Position numbers and translations under genes: made by a program. The notes below the pieces were generated by a model that saw nothing but the letters and a program-made list of their open reading frames with translations, ran no database searches and was not told where the DNA came from. Positions 17,159 through 26,638 of a stretch of DNA of 64,000 nt are shown here, piece by piece. Position 1 is the stretch's first letter, and each line of letters begins with the position of its first letter. The stretch comes from an uncultured Prevotella sp. (GTDB taxonomy: Bacteria > Bacteroidota > Bacteroidia > Bacteroidales > Bacteroidaceae): contig CAMJBL010000001.1 in assembly GCA_946403845.1 (NCBI GenBank), forward strand, positions 62,001-126,000, given 5' to 3'.

Positions 17159-18006
17159 GAAATTGGAAAGAAATTCGAAAGTTCGAGGAGATTCTCTTCG
17201 AATCATACAATGGTATCGCCAAGATTACCATCAACCGTCCTCAGTATCGCAATGCCTTCACGCCCAAGACCACCTATGAGCTGAGTCAGGCTTTCTCGAT
17301 TTGTCGCGAGATGCAGGATATCTCCGTGGTGCTGCTGACGGGTGCCATGTCTGAGGTGCCTGAGGGCAAGACGCTTGCTGATGTCAAGCATGCCTTCTGT
17401 TCTGGTGGCGATATGCACGTCAAAGGTCGAGGTGGCTATGTCGACGAGGAGGGTGTACCCCGTCTGAGTGTGCTTGATGTGCAGATGCAGATCCGTCGTC
17501 TGCCCAAACCCGTTATCGCCATGGTGAATGGCTATGCCATCGGAGGCGGTCATGTGCTCCACCTTGTCTGCGACCTCACCATCGCCTCCGAGAATGCCAT
17601 CTTCGGACAGACAGGCCCTAAGGTCGGCTCCTTTGATGCCGGCTTCGGTTCTTCCTATCTCGCACGTATCGTGGGACAGAAGAAGGCCCGTGAGATATGG
17701 TTCCTCTGCCGTCAGTATACGGCCCGTGAGGCAGAAGAGATGGGTATGGTCAACAAGGTTGTGCCTATTGAGCGTCTCGAAGATGAGTGTGTCGAGTGGG
17801 CGGAGATTATGATGGAACGCTCGCCCCTTGCCCTCCGTATGATCAAGGCTGGGCTGAATGCCGAACTCGATGGTCAGGCAGGTATTCAGGAACTTGCGGG
17901 CGACTGCACCATGCTTTATTACTTCCTCGACGAGGCTCAGGAGGGTGGTAAGGCTTTCCTCGAAAAGCGCAAGCCCGACTTCAAGAAATATCCAAAACTT
18001 CCATGA
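17155..18006 (+). CDS. menB: 1,4-dihydroxy-2-naphthoyl-CoA synthase
   Basis: A 283-residue crotonase-family enzyme that cyclises o-succinylbenzoyl-CoA to DHNA-CoA. It has the [13 protein letters not shown] oxyanion-hole segment, [20 protein letters not shown] and [20 protein letters not shown], the last typical of MenB. It starts inside the menD stop (ATGA overlap) and ends in the same arrangement with menC. No unusual feature is seen. Confidence 0.97.
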   Translation: MRNWKEIRKFEEILFESYNGIAKITINRPQYRNAFTPKTTYELSQAFSICREMQDISVVLLTGAMSEVPEGKTLADVKHAFCSGGDMHVKGRGGYVDEEGVPRLSVLDVQMQIRRLPKPVIAMVNGYAIGGGHVLHLVCDLTIASENAIFGQTGPKVGSFDAGFGSSYLARIVGQKKAREIWFLCRQYTAREAEEMGMVNKVVPIERLEDECVEWAEIMMERSPLALRMIKAGLNAELDGQAGIQELAGDCTMLYYFLDEAQEGGKAFLEKRKPDFKKYPKLP

Positions 18007-19043
18007 CCTACGAGATTGAGGAGCGCCTGCTCCATTTCAAGCAGCCTGCGGGAACCTCGCGTGGCGTCTATACCACTCGAAAGATCTGGCTTGTCCACCT
18101 CTACGAGGGTGATGGCCATAGTGTAGGGGAGTGCGCACCATTGCCAGATCTCAGTTGTGATGCGATGGCGGATGAAAGGTATGAGGCGTTACTTCGTCAG
18201 TTCTGCAAGAATCTTTGTGAGACCGGGGAGATTGACTACGATGCCATGCGCGATTATCCTTCAATGTTGTTTGGCCTCGAAACAGCCCAACTCACATTAC
18301 ATTCCTCTCACCTCTCACCTCTTACCACTCACCTCTTATTTAATACGGCCTTCAGTCGTGGTGAAGTCGGTATTCCTATCAACGGCCTCGTCTGGATGGG
18401 TAATCACGATGAGATGCTTCAGCGCCTGGAAGAGAAACTCGCGAAAGGTTTCAGGTGTGTCAAGTTGAAGATCGGCGCCATCGATTTCGAGCAGGAATTG
18501 GATCTGATAAAGCGTATCCGCGATCGTTTCTCCTTTCACGAAGTAGAACTGCGTCTGGATGCGAATGGTGCTTTTAAGTATGATGAGGCTCTGTATAAAC
18601 TCGAACTCCTTTCTCAATACGCCATTCACTCTATCGAGCAACCCATCCGTCAGGGTCAGTGGGCTTATATGGCCGAACTCTGTCGCGAGTCACCTCTACC
18701 CATCGCCCTCGATGAAGAACTCATCGGTGTTAACGATCCTGCGATGAAGCGCCATATGCTCAACATTATCAAACCTCGTTATGTCATTCTCAAACCGTCT
18801 CTCCATGGTGGTATGAAAGGTTGCCGCGAGTGGATAGATACGGCCAGAGAACTGGGTGTCGGCTCCTGGATTACCTCCGCTTTAGAGAGTAACATCGGCC
18901 TTAATGCCATCGCCCAGTTTGCCGCCTCGATCTATGGCGACCACATTACGATGCCTCAAGGCCTTGGCACCGGCCAGCTCTTTACCGACAATATTCCCAT
19001 GCCTCTTGAAATCCGTAACGATCAACTGTGGCGATGTCATTAG
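18003..19043 (+). CDS. menC: o-Succinylbenzoate synthase
   Basis: A 346-residue enolase-superfamily dehydratase that makes o-succinylbenzoate from SHCHC. Catalytic features are visible: the K-x-K in CVKLKIG, metal ligands in [15 protein letters not shown] and ALDEEL, and the second lysine in [11 protein letters not shown] short stretch near residues 100-113 ([13 protein letters not shown]) is coded by tandem TCTCACC-type repeats (18303-18340) and appears inserted in a loop before the barrel. Overlaps menB by four bases and menE by about ten. Confidence 0.94.
   Translation: MTYEIEERLLHFKQPAGTSRGVYTTRKIWLVHLYEGDGHSVGECAPLPDLSCDAMADERYEALLRQFCKNLCETGEIDYDAMRDYPSMLFGLETAQLTLHSSHLSPLTTHLLFNTAFSRGEVGIPINGLVWMGNHDEMLQRLEEKLAKGFRCVKLKIGAIDFEQELDLIKRIRDRFSFHEVELRLDANGAFKYDEALYKLELLSQYAIHSIEQPIRQGQWAYMAELCRESPLPIALDEELIGVNDPAMKRHMLNIIKPRYVILKPSLHGGMKGCREWIDTARELGVGSWITSALESNIGLNAIAQFAASIYGDHITMPQGLGTGQLFTDNIPMPLEIRNDQLWRCH
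18303..18340. repeat. In-frame CTCTCACC-type tandem repeat inside menC
   Basis: About four degenerate CTCTCACC units are translated as [13 protein letters not shown]. This is the same repeat family as in menF, in the same orientation, and both produce an SHLSPLTT peptide. Confidence 0.7.
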
Positions 19044-20005
19044 ACGAATTCCTTGAGGAGTGGAATAACACCTCACCTTATGTCCATGTGCAGACCAGCG
19101 GTTCAACGGGTGCGCCCAAGCCGATGCTTGTCGAGAAGTCGCGTATGCTTGCCTCTGCTCGCCGCACTAATGACTTCCTTGGCCTTCAACCTGGCGACAC
19201 CGCTCTCCTTTGTATGTCGCTTGATTTCATTGCCGGAAAGATGATGGTCGTCCGTTCCCTCGAACGTCATCTTCGTCTGATTGCTGTCGAGCCTTCCGGA
19301 CATCCCCTTCAAACACCTGGCCGTCTGCCGATTTGCTTTGCTGCAATGGTTCCTATGCAGGTGTATAACGCCTTGCAGGTGCCTGAGGAGCGTGAGCGCT
19401 TGATGCAGATCCGACACCTTATCATAGGTGGTGGCGCCATTGATGATGCCCTAGCAGACGAACTGAGAGATTTCCCTAACGCCATTTGGAGTACCTATGG
19501 CATGACCGAGACCCTTTCCCACATCGCTCTTCGTCGTCTCAATGGTCCCGATGCCTCTCTTTGGTACACCCCCTTCCCCTCCGTTCGTGTCAGTCTTTCT
19601 CCCGATGATTGTCTCGTCATCAATGCCCCTGAGGTCTGTCCACAATCCCTCGTCACCAATGATATTGCCACACTTTCTTCCGATCATTCAAGTTTTCGGA
19701 TTCTTGGTCGCAAAGACAATGTGATCTGTTCTGGTGGTTTGAAAATCCAGGCAGAGGAACTTGAGCGCCAGCTCCGCCCTTACCTGCGCGTACCCTATTT
19801 AATTACCAAGCGTCCAGATGGGAAATTTGGTGAAATCGTCGTTCTCCTCACAGAAGGTTCCTCCGACGAGGCCCGTCAGGTTTGCGAGCATATTCTTCCC
19901 AAATTCCACCAACCTCGCGTTTGTCTTCACGTTTCTCACATCCCTCTCACTGCCACAGGTAAACCCGCCCGTCATGAGGCAGAACAACTCGCAAGAAATC
20001 ATTAA
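19034..20005 (+). CDS. menE: o-Succinylbenzoate-CoA ligase
   Basis: A 323-residue, shortened AMP-forming acyl-CoA synthetase that activates o-succinylbenzoate. The phosphate-binding loop QTSGSTGAPKPM, the STYGMTETLSHIALRRL adenylate motif, the hinge region LGRKDNVICSGGLKIQAEEL and the C-terminal lysine in TATGKPARHE are present. The protein lacks most of the N-terminal subdomain of full-length ligases, which is common for Bacteroidota MenE as far as I know. A GTG at 19028 is an alternative start. A bidirectional terminator follows directly. Confidence 0.94.
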   Translation: MSLDEFLEEWNNTSPYVHVQTSGSTGAPKPMLVEKSRMLASARRTNDFLGLQPGDTALLCMSLDFIAGKMMVVRSLERHLRLIAVEPSGHPLQTPGRLPICFAAMVPMQVYNALQVPEERERLMQIRHLIIGGGAIDDALADELRDFPNAIWSTYGMTETLSHIALRRLNGPDASLWYTPFPSVRVSLSPDDCLVINAPEVCPQSLVTNDIATLSSDHSSFRILGRKDNVICSGGLKIQAEELERQLRPYLRVPYLITKRPDGKFGEIVVLLTEGSSDEARQVCEHILPKFHQPRVCLHVSHIPLTATGKPARHEAEQLARNH

Positions 20006-20034
20006 AGGGCCAGACGAATCTGACCCTTTGTTTT
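20004..20034. terminator. Terminator between menE and the Cache protein gene
   Basis: An 11-base stem with one mismatch (AAAGGGCCAGA with TCTGACCCTTT, four-base loop) is followed by T-rich sequence on the plus strand and preceded by ATTAA; it can serve the two convergent genes. Confidence 0.8.
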
Positions 20035-20035
20035 T

Positions 20036-21028
20036 CTAATTGCGACGGAGAATCTGCCATATGACCAGCATGCCCAGTACGGCGGCTATCAGGAAGACGA
20101 GGCTTAAGATGACCAAAGGGCGCAGAACACCTTGCTTGGCCACAACGACGGCCACCGACCATTTGACATGTTCTATCGGTGTGTAATAAATCGTCGATGC
20201 CACACCATTGATATTTAATTCGATAGTGCCGCTTCGCTGCTGTTGGAAAGCATCTCCTATCTGCTCTTTCGTCATAGTCAGGAGTTTCCCTTCCGGATAG
20301 GCGATGCAACTTCCGTCGTTGTTGATAACCACCGTATAGCAGTCCGCGGGGTCATATATATACCGGTTCAGCAGATCGTTGTGTTTGATCTCTTCGTCGA
20401 TGCGTTGCAATTCCTTACCCAGCCATTCGAAGGTCATATCGGCGCCGCAGACGCAGGCCAGACGACCTGTCTTGTCGAAAATAGGCTTGACATATGTGGT
20501 ATAATGGCCGCTGATACTTGTGCCGTCATAATAGTAATAGGGATCTGCCCAGAAACTCTCTTTGGACTGTTTTGCGCGGATATACCACTCGGACTTATGA
20601 TAGTTGTGACGGGCAGACCCCACCATTCTAAGCTCATAGGCACAGGTGTCGACATGGTGCACGTAGGGCTCGAACCAACGACCTTCCTGTTGGAAATAGT
20701 AGGGCTCAAAGGCAGCGAAGTAGCCTCTAACCTCAGGATTCAGGTCGGACTTGCTTTCCAAAGCAGCAATGACGGATTCGGGGGTGTCAAGATGTTTCTC
20801 TACCTCGTCGAACTCGTTCTTGGCATTCATCTCCACTCCTCTGATGGTCTTGGCAATTTTCTCGGAAGCGATATTCATCATACCGACATAGCGGGCGTGA
20901 TACTCTGCCTTTAAGGCTTGATAGCATACCCAGAATGAGAGTGAGAAAATAACAATGATGACTGCCAGTACGGTAAGCAGTATATTTCGAGTGAGCTTCT
21001 TTGAAGTAGCTTTGGGCGTTTGTTTCAC
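20036..21028 (-). CDS. Cache-domain membrane sensor protein without output domain
   Basis: A 330-residue protein with an N-terminal transmembrane helix (about 16-36), a periplasmic double-Cache-like domain (about 40-300, with YHKSEWYIRAKQSKE and WADPYYYYDGTSISGHYTTY as typical ligand-pocket sequence) and a second helix (about 303-326) followed by only four residues. Cache domains bind small ligands and normally feed histidine kinases, chemoreceptors or cyclases. No HAMP, kinase or other output module is present, so it may act through a partner encoded elsewhere. It starts with GTG, about 30 bases after a minus-strand promoter box. Confidence 0.8.
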   Translation of the reverse strand: MKQTPKATSKKLTRNILLTVLAVIIVIFSLSFWVCYQALKAEYHARYVGMMNIASEKIAKTIRGVEMNAKNEFDEVEKHLDTPESVIAALESKSDLNPEVRGYFAAFEPYYFQQEGRWFEPYVHHVDTCAYELRMVGSARHNYHKSEWYIRAKQSKESFWADPYYYYDGTSISGHYTTYVKPIFDKTGRLACVCGADMTFEWLGKELQRIDEEIKHNDLLNRYIYDPADCYTVVINNDGSCIAYPEGKLLTMTKEQIGDAFQQQRSGTIELNINGVASTIYYTPIEHVKWSVAVVVAKQGVLRPLVILSLVFLIAAVLGMLVIWQILRRN

Positions 21029-21059
21029 GGTTTGTAAAAATAAATATGAATATTCTTTG

Positions 21060-21067
21060 CAAAATTA
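21060..21067 (-). promoter_or_regulatory. Promoter box of the Cache protein gene
   Basis: The minus strand reads TAATTTTG, matching TAnnTTTG, about 32 bases upstream of the GTG start. Confidence 0.55.
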
Positions 21068-21142
21068 TAGGTTTTCTTTTTTACTTCCAAATCCTTTTCT
21101 TGATTATTAACATATTTTAAGCAATAACATCGAAAAAACTAT

Positions 21143-21181
21143 AAAAAAGGGATGCAACTGCTTTCACAAGTGGCTGCATCC
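21143..21181 (-). terminator. Terminator downstream of aroB
   Basis: GGATGCA (21150-21156) pairs with TGCATCC (21175-21181), with further partial pairing inside, followed on the minus strand by a CTTTTTTAT run. It lies about 90 bases after the aroB stop. Confidence 0.65.
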
Positions 21182-21269
21182 GCGATTAGTTAGTAATATG
21201 ATCAGGTTCATCAAGTTGATTGGTCCGTTTTCAGGCCGCGTCTTGAACGCGGCGACTGTGGAGTCCTGC

Positions 21270-22325
21270 TCAGCCCTCGCGATAGAAGTCGAGAGCTTCG
21301 TAGATTTCGTCCTTCGTGGCTGTCTGGTTGATACGGATGTCGCCGATACCACCGAGCAGAGTAAAGTTAATGCTGCCCGCCGTATTCTTCTTGTCATGTG
21401 TCATGAGTTCGAAAAGGGTGGGATAGTCATCGCAGATGATGGGCATTCGGCCGTAGTGTTCACGAATGAAACTGACGGTCTGGCGCATCTTGTCGGTGGG
21501 GAAGCCGGTCTTGATGGTGCTCAGGTAGAGCTCGCAGACGAGACCATAGGCGACGGCATAGCCGTGAAGGATGGGAGTGTGGCTGAGTGCAAACGATTCG
21601 AAAGCATGGCCTATGGTGTGGCCAAGATTGAGCGCTTTGCGGATGCCGTGCTCCAGGGGATCCTCGGTGACGATGCGCTGCTTGACGGCCACACTATCAG
21701 CCAGCATGCGCTGGAGAATGGTGAGGTCGAGTGGCTCGGCATCGAGTTTGAAAGTAATCAGTTCTGCCCACATCTGCTCGTTGGAGATGAGTCCGTGCTT
21801 GAGCATCTCGGCATAGCCTGAGAGGATATTCTCGTTGTCGAGGGTGCGCAGGAACTGTGTGCTGAGAATGACCGTTGCGGCATTGTTAAACACCCCGATT
21901 TCATTTTTCAGACCTCTGAAGTTGATACCTGTCTTGCCGCCGACACTGGCGTCGACCATAGCGAGCAGGGTGGTGGGGATGTTGATGTAATTGATGCCGC
22001 GCTTGAATGTTGACGCTGCAAAACCACCCAGATCGGTAACCATGCCTCCTCCTATATTTATTAATAAGGTATGGCGTGTACCGCCCATGCGTCCGAGTTC
22101 CTCCCAGACGTGGGTCAGTGATTCGAGCGTCTTATGGGTGTCGGTAGCCTCGATGCTGATGACCTCAGCACCCTGAAGACAGGGATAACCGCTGACAACA
22201 GGCCAGCAGAGTTTTCGGGTGGTATCGTCGGTGAGAATGAAAAGCCTGTCGTGCTCGCAGGTCTCTATGGCCTTGGCGAGTGACGTTTCCAAATTCTCCG
22301 CTATTTCTACCTGTTGGGGGTTCAT
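21270..22325 (-). CDS. aroB: 3-Dehydroquinate synthase
   Basis: A 351-residue NAD-dependent enzyme making 3-dehydroquinate from DAHP in the shikimate pathway, which also feeds chorismate to menF. The NAD-binding GGGMVTDLGGFAASTFKRG segment, SVGGKTGINF and the zinc-ligand region LNLGHTIGHAFE are all present. Longer starts at 22343 and 22367 exist, but the latter lies upstream of the -7 box at 22355-22362. The ATG at 22325 has an AAAAGGAT ribosome site and gives the usual family length. It is a single-gene transcript. Confidence 0.95.
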   Translation of the reverse strand: MNPQQVEIAENLETSLAKAIETCEHDRLFILTDDTTRKLCWPVVSGYPCLQGAEVISIEATDTHKTLESLTHVWEELGRMGGTRHTLLINIGGGMVTDLGGFAASTFKRGINYINIPTTLLAMVDASVGGKTGINFRGLKNEIGVFNNAATVILSTQFLRTLDNENILSGYAEMLKHGLISNEQMWAELITFKLDAEPLDLTILQRMLADSVAVKQRIVTEDPLEHGIRKALNLGHTIGHAFESFALSHTPILHGYAVAYGLVCELYLSTIKTGFPTDKMRQTVSFIREHYGRMPIICDDYPTLFELMTHDKKNTAGSINFTLLGGIGDIRINQTATKDEIYEALDFYREG

Positions 22326-22354
22326 TATCCTTTTAATGGTCATTTTTCCGAGTG

Positions 22355-22362
22355 CAAAGATA
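22355..22362 (-). promoter_or_regulatory. Promoter box of aroB
   Basis: The minus strand reads TATCTTTG, matching TAnnTTTG. It rules out the most upstream in-frame ATG as the aroB start. Confidence 0.7.
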
Positions 22363-22487
22363 GTCAAATTTTTGGAATTTCGTTTAAAATGAAGAAAATA
22401 ATTGTAGAATTTACATTTTTTTTCTTAGGAATGATTAAACTTTTGAAAAATTGCTGCGTCAAAAGAGCAGAATTTTGAAACAACTAT

Positions 22488-25400
22488 ATGAAAAGATTAC
22501 TTATTTTGATGATTGTCTGTGCAACGACAATCGCTGGATTTGCTCAACGGACCGTAACCGGTAAAGTAGTAGAACAAGACACTAAGGATGCTGTGATTCA
22601 AGCCACAGCCTCTCTGTTGAGTGGTGAGAAAGTAGTATCGAATGCCGTAACTAATGCTGATGGTAATTTCAGTGTGAAGGCGCCTAGTGATGGTACCTTC
22701 ACACTGCGTATTACCTATGTGGGCTTCAAGACCTACACGAAGAAGATTACCGTAGCCGATGGTAAGAGTGTATCGGCAGGCACCATCAGTCTGGCGCCTG
22801 ACGCTATCATGCTGCAGGGTGCTACGGTAACGGCTCACCTGGCCAAGGTGCAGTCGAAGGGCGATACCTTGATCTTCAATGCCGATGCTTATCGTGTACC
22901 AGAGGGCTCCGTGGTTGAGGAACTGGTGAAGCGTATGCCGGGTGCTGATATCGACGAGAACGGTAACATCACCATTAATGGTAAGCAGGTGTCGAAGATC
23001 AAGGTTGATGGTAAGGATTTCGGTGACACTCAGACGGCACTGAAAAACCTGCCTACTTCTATTATTGAAAAGGTTCGCGCGTATGACGAGAAGAGCGACC
23101 TGGCTCGTATCACCGGTATTGATGACGGTAACGAGCAGACGGTGCTTGACTTCGGTATCCGTGCAGGTATGAACCGCGGTACGATGATTAATGTCGATCT
23201 GGGCTATGGTACCAAGGACCGCTATTCCGGCCGTTTGTTTGGTATGTACATGCGTGATGACTATCGCATTATGAGTATGTTGAATGCCAATAATACCAAC
23301 GACCAGGGTATGGGTGGCGGCGGTGGCCGACGCTTTGGTGGCGGTATGGGCATGGGCGGCGGCGGTTTGAATGCTGCCAAGACCGGTATGGTGAACTTCA
23401 ACTATGAGAAGCCCAAACTGATTATCGCCCAGGCCAGCGTCAACTTCAACCATCGTGATGGTGACTCTTGGTCACGCCGTTCGAGTGAGAACTTCACTGG
23501 TAACGTGTCGTCGTTCCAGAACTCCATCAACCAGAACTACTCGCGTAATGATAACTGGAGTGTTCAGGGCCGTTTGGAGTGGACACCTGACACGCTGTGG
23601 AACATTGCCTTCCGTCCTACTTGGAGCTTCGGCAACAACGACGGAACCAGCGGAAGCTATTCGGCAACGTTCGACCAGGATCCCTATGAGATCATTGACT
23701 ATCAGCTGGAAGCCGCTGTGCTGGAGAATATTATCAAGAATGGTGGCGACCTGAGTCAAGCCATCGTCAACGGATCAAGGAACAAGTCGCTGAGCTACGG
23801 TAAGAACAAGCGACTGGGTGGTACCCTGCAAGTGAATCGACTGCTGAATGGCAGAGGCCGTAACATCACTGTACAGTTGACGGGTAACTACAGCGACAAT
23901 GAGAACAAACAGTTGTCGAACAACCAGACGCACCTGTTCAGGAGTCCTACAACCTTCAATGGCGTGAGCGGACTTTATGAATATCAGACCAACCGTTATA
24001 ACCTGACACCGACCACGTCGTGGGACTATAGTCTCAGGGCTACCTATAGCGAGCCGATTGCCTACGCCACGTTCCTGCAGTTCAGCTATACCTTCCAGTA
24101 CCGCTACAACGAGAACGACCGTCAGACATACGACTATTCAAACCCGCTTTTGGCTGATCCTACCAGAAGTTTCGACTTTAGCAGTGTGAATCCTTCCTAT
24201 GGTAACTTCGGCGACTATTTCAGCCTGGTTGAGAACGGCTATTCTCCCTCGCAGGGTGATTTCTACTATAGTAAGGATCAGAGCCGTTACTCGGCTTATA
24301 AAAACTACATCCACACGGGTGAGATCATGTTGCGCTGGATTCGTGATACTTACGATTTCAACGTCGGTGTGCAGATTATTCCTCAGACTTCGGAGTACAC
24401 ACAGCGCTATCTTGGCGTGGACACCATCGTGAACCGTACAGTGACCAACTGGAGCCCGACGGCCAATTTCCGCTGGCGCTTCTCTCAGCAGGGTAACCTC
24501 CAGTTCCAGTATCGTGGTAACACCAGCCAGCCGTCAATCGACCAGCTGCTCGTGATCAACGATGATACCAACCCGCTGAACAAAACCACTGGTAACCCCG
24601 ACCTGAAGCCTTCGTTCACGCAGAGCTTCAACTTGCGCTTCAACAACTACATCATGGCCTACCAGCGCATGATCAATGCCAACCTGAACTTCTCGACCAC
24701 GATGAACAGCATCGCTAACAAGATGACTTATGATCCTAACACCGGTGGACAGAGTACACGTCCTGAGAATATCAATGGTAACTGGAATGCAGGCGGTAAC
24801 ATCATGTGGAACTCGGCCATCGACTCGTTAGGCTATTTCAGCTACAACGTCTCGCTGAATGACCAGTACAATCACCGTGTAGGTTATGTCGTGGTAAACA
24901 AGGAGTCGGTGAGGAATGTGACGAACTCAAACAATATCGGCGGTCGTCTTGGTGGTAGCTATCGTAACGACTGGTTAGAGGTGGAACTCAACGGATCGCT
25001 AAACTACAACAAGACTCGCAATGAGTTGCAGCCGCAGTCGAACCTTGACACCTGGACTTTCTCTTATGGTTTGAACTCTACCATCTACCTGCCTTGGGGT
25101 ACTCAACTTACAACGGATATCAGTATGAACAGCCGTCGTGGTTATACTGATGAATCGATGAATACCAACGAGCTTATTTGGAATGGTCAGATTTCTCACA
25201 GCCTGTTACGTGGCAAGCCTCTGACACTCTCAGTACAGTTCTATGATATCCTGGGTCAGCAGTCGAACTTTTCACGTACCATCTCTGCTATGTCCCGTAC
25301 CGATAATGAGTACAACGCTGTAACCAGTTACATCATGTTCCGTGCCAGCTATCGCCTGAACTTCTTCGGCACTCGTGCATCCCGTATGGGTATGATGGGT

Positions 25401-25547
25401 GGCATGATGGGCGGTATGCCAATGGGCGGTGGCCGTGGTGGTAACCGTGGTGGCAACCGTGGTGGCGGCTTCGGAGGCGGTATGCCGATGGGCGGTGGTA
25501 TGCCAATGGGCGGTGGCGGCGGTTTCGGCGGCCCTGGCAGATTCTGA
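22488..25547 (+). CDS. Outer-membrane beta-barrel protein with carboxypeptidase-regulatory-like N-domain and Gly/Met-rich tail
   Basis: A 1019-residue protein with a signal peptide (cleavage near AGFAQ), an N-terminal CarboxypepD_reg-like domain (about 21-110), a plug-like segment and a TonB-receptor-type barrel with long aromatic beta-strands, as in the OMP_b-brl_3 family. No SusD partner is adjacent. Two Gly/Met-rich stretches are odd: one near residues 270-300 (GMGGGGGRRFGGGMGMGGGG) and the last 50 residues, made of GGMPMGGG and GGNRGG units. A terminal tail after the barrel is unusual because the last strand normally ends the protein. Role unknown; possibly transport or export of a small molecule or peptide. 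Confidence 0.85.
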   Translation: MKRLLILMIVCATTIAGFAQRTVTGKVVEQDTKDAVIQATASLLSGEKVVSNAVTNADGNFSVKAPSDGTFTLRITYVGFKTYTKKITVADGKSVSAGTISLAPDAIMLQGATVTAHLAKVQSKGDTLIFNADAYRVPEGSVVEELVKRMPGADIDENGNITINGKQVSKIKVDGKDFGDTQTALKNLPTSIIEKVRAYDEKSDLARITGIDDGNEQTVLDFGIRAGMNRGTMINVDLGYGTKDRYSGRLFGMYMRDDYRIMSMLNANNTNDQGMGGGGGRRFGGGMGMGGGGLNAAKTGMVNFNYEKPKLIIAQASVNFNHRDGDSWSRRSSENFTGNVSSFQNSINQNYSRNDNWSVQGRLEWTPDTLWNIAFRPTWSFGNNDGTSGSYSATFDQDPYEIIDYQLEAAVLENIIKNGGDLSQAIVNGSRNKSLSYGKNKRLGGTLQVNRLLNGRGRNITVQLTGNYSDNENKQLSNNQTHLFRSPTTFNGVSGLYEYQTNRYNLTPTTSWDYSLRATYSEPIAYATFLQFSYTFQYRYNENDRQTYDYSNPLLADPTRSFDFSSVNPSYGNFGDYFSLVENGYSPSQGDFYYSKDQSRYSAYKNYIHTGEIMLRWIRDTYDFNVGVQIIPQTSEYTQRYLGVDTIVNRTVTNWSPTANFRWRFSQQGNLQFQYRGNTSQPSIDQLLVINDDTNPLNKTTGNPDLKPSFTQSFNLRFNNYIMAYQRMINANLNFSTTMNSIANKMTYDPNTGGQSTRPENINGNWNAGGNIMWNSAIDSLGYFSYNVSLNDQYNHRVGYVVVNKESVRNVTNSNNIGGRLGGSYRNDWLEVELNGSLNYNKTRNELQPQSNLDTWTFSYGLNSTIYLPWGTQLTTDISMNSRRGYTDESMNTNELIWNGQISHSLLRGKPLTLSVQFYDILGQQSNFSRTISAMSRTDNEYNAVTSYIMFRASYRLNFFGTRASRMGMMGGMMGGMPMGGGRGGNRGGNRGGGFGGGMPMGGGMPMGGGGGFGGPGRF

Positions 25548-25552
25548 TTCTT

Positions 25553-25654
25553 GACATAGAAACATAAGAATAGATATTTAATTATACTATAGAAAAGCCC
25601 TCCCTTGAATGACTCAAAGGAGGGCTTTAATAATGTTCTTATGTTCCTATGTCT
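25553..25654. repeat. 20-base inverted repeat flanking the terminator after the beta-barrel gene
   Basis: The arms 25553-25572 and 25635-25654 match as inverted repeats at 18 of 20 bases (GACATAGAAACATAAGAATA on the left). They surround the terminator hairpin. Part of the right arm (ATGTTCCTATGTCT) also occurs at 3942-3955. Confidence 0.7.
25595..25629. terminator. Bidirectional terminator between the barrel protein gene and coaE
   Basis: A perfect 10-base stem (AAAGCCCTCC with GGAGGGCTTT, 15-base loop) lies between two convergent genes and is flanked by A- and T-rich bases. Confidence 0.85.
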
Positions 25655-25666
25655 GAAAACAGAGAA

Positions 25667-26638
25667 TTATTCTTCTGTCTTTTCCTCTTCAGGTTCCTCT
25701 GCCTTGAAATCGGTGATGCCGTTTTCGATGAGGATGTTATACCAGGTGATGAGCTTTTTGATGTGGCTGTTCTGCACACGGTCACGATCCCATTCGGGCA
25801 GCACCTTGGTGAAGTAATCCTGTAACTCTTTGCCTGAGGCTTTCTTTTCGTTGATGCTGGCCTTCTTGCCGTCCTCAAGATTCTTCAGGTTGTCGAGTAC
25901 GGTCATCAAGGGTACATCGTCTGTTTCAGTAAACATGGCGATGTCGTTGAGCGATGTGATTCTGTCGGTGGCGAAAGCAGGCTGACGACGGTGAGTGGCG
26001 TCGAGAGCCTCGACAATCAGGTTGTTCTTGCCTCGTGTTACGAGTTTGTAAAGGCCGGGCTTGCCGGCAATAGCTAAAATGGTTTCTTTCATGTTTCTTA
26101 TTATTTTATTTAATTGTTGTTCAATGTTTGCTTTTCCATCATTGACGATCTCGAAGTCGGCCCTACGGCGCACCTCTTCCTGTGGTAATTGACGGGCCAT
26201 CCATTCTAGCACCTTTTCGCGTGAGATGCCATCGCGCTGCATGACGCGCTGGATGCGTACCTCCTCGGGTGCAGTGACGACGATGGTCTTGTCGACGAGA
26301 CGGAAGGCGCCTGACTCATAGAGGATGGCACTCTCCATCCATTTCATACCGCTTGCTTTGAAATCACGGAACACGGCGGGGTGGACGATGGCGTCGATGG
26401 CCTGGGCGTTGGCCTCTGCTGCCAAGAGGAATTTAGCGACAGCGGCCTTGTTTAGCGAATCGCCTTGATAAGTATTTGGACCTATCAATGCCGTGAGCTG
26501 CTGTCGGATCTCTGATGAGGTTCGCATCAAGCGCTTGGCGGCATTGTCGCAGTCGTAGACCTCATACCCCCGTGCTATCAGTCGTTGGCAGACATAGCTT
26601 TTGCCGCTGCCGATGCCTCCTGTGATGCCAATCTTCAT
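25667..26638 (-). CDS. coaE: Dephospho-CoA kinase fused to a DUF5606-type domain
   Basis: A 323-residue frame. Residues 1-182 are CoaE, the last enzyme of CoA synthesis, with the P-loop GITGGIGSGKSYVCQ, the YDCDNAAKRLM region and the lid segment RVMQRDGISREK. Without a stop codon it continues into about 141 residues that resemble the DUF5606 family of Bacteroidota (starts MKETILAIAGKPGLYKLV, ends in an acidic tail EEPEEEKTEE). In relatives I would expect two adjacent genes. An ATG at 26092 could also start the second part separately, though its ribosome site is weak. The gene overlaps the YbbR gene by one base. Confidence 0.85.
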   Translation of the reverse strand: MKIGITGGIGSGKSYVCQRLIARGYEVYDCDNAAKRLMRTSSEIRQQLTALIGPNTYQGDSLNKAAVAKFLLAAEANAQAIDAIVHPAVFRDFKASGMKWMESAILYESGAFRLVDKTIVVTAPEEVRIQRVMQRDGISREKVLEWMARQLPQEEVRRRADFEIVNDGKANIEQQLNKIIRNMKETILAIAGKPGLYKLVTRGKNNLIVEALDATHRRQPAFATDRITSLNDIAMFTETDDVPLMTVLDNLKNLEDGKKASINEKKASGKELQDYFTKVLPEWDRDRVQNSHIKKLITWYNILIENGITDFKAEEPEEEKTEE

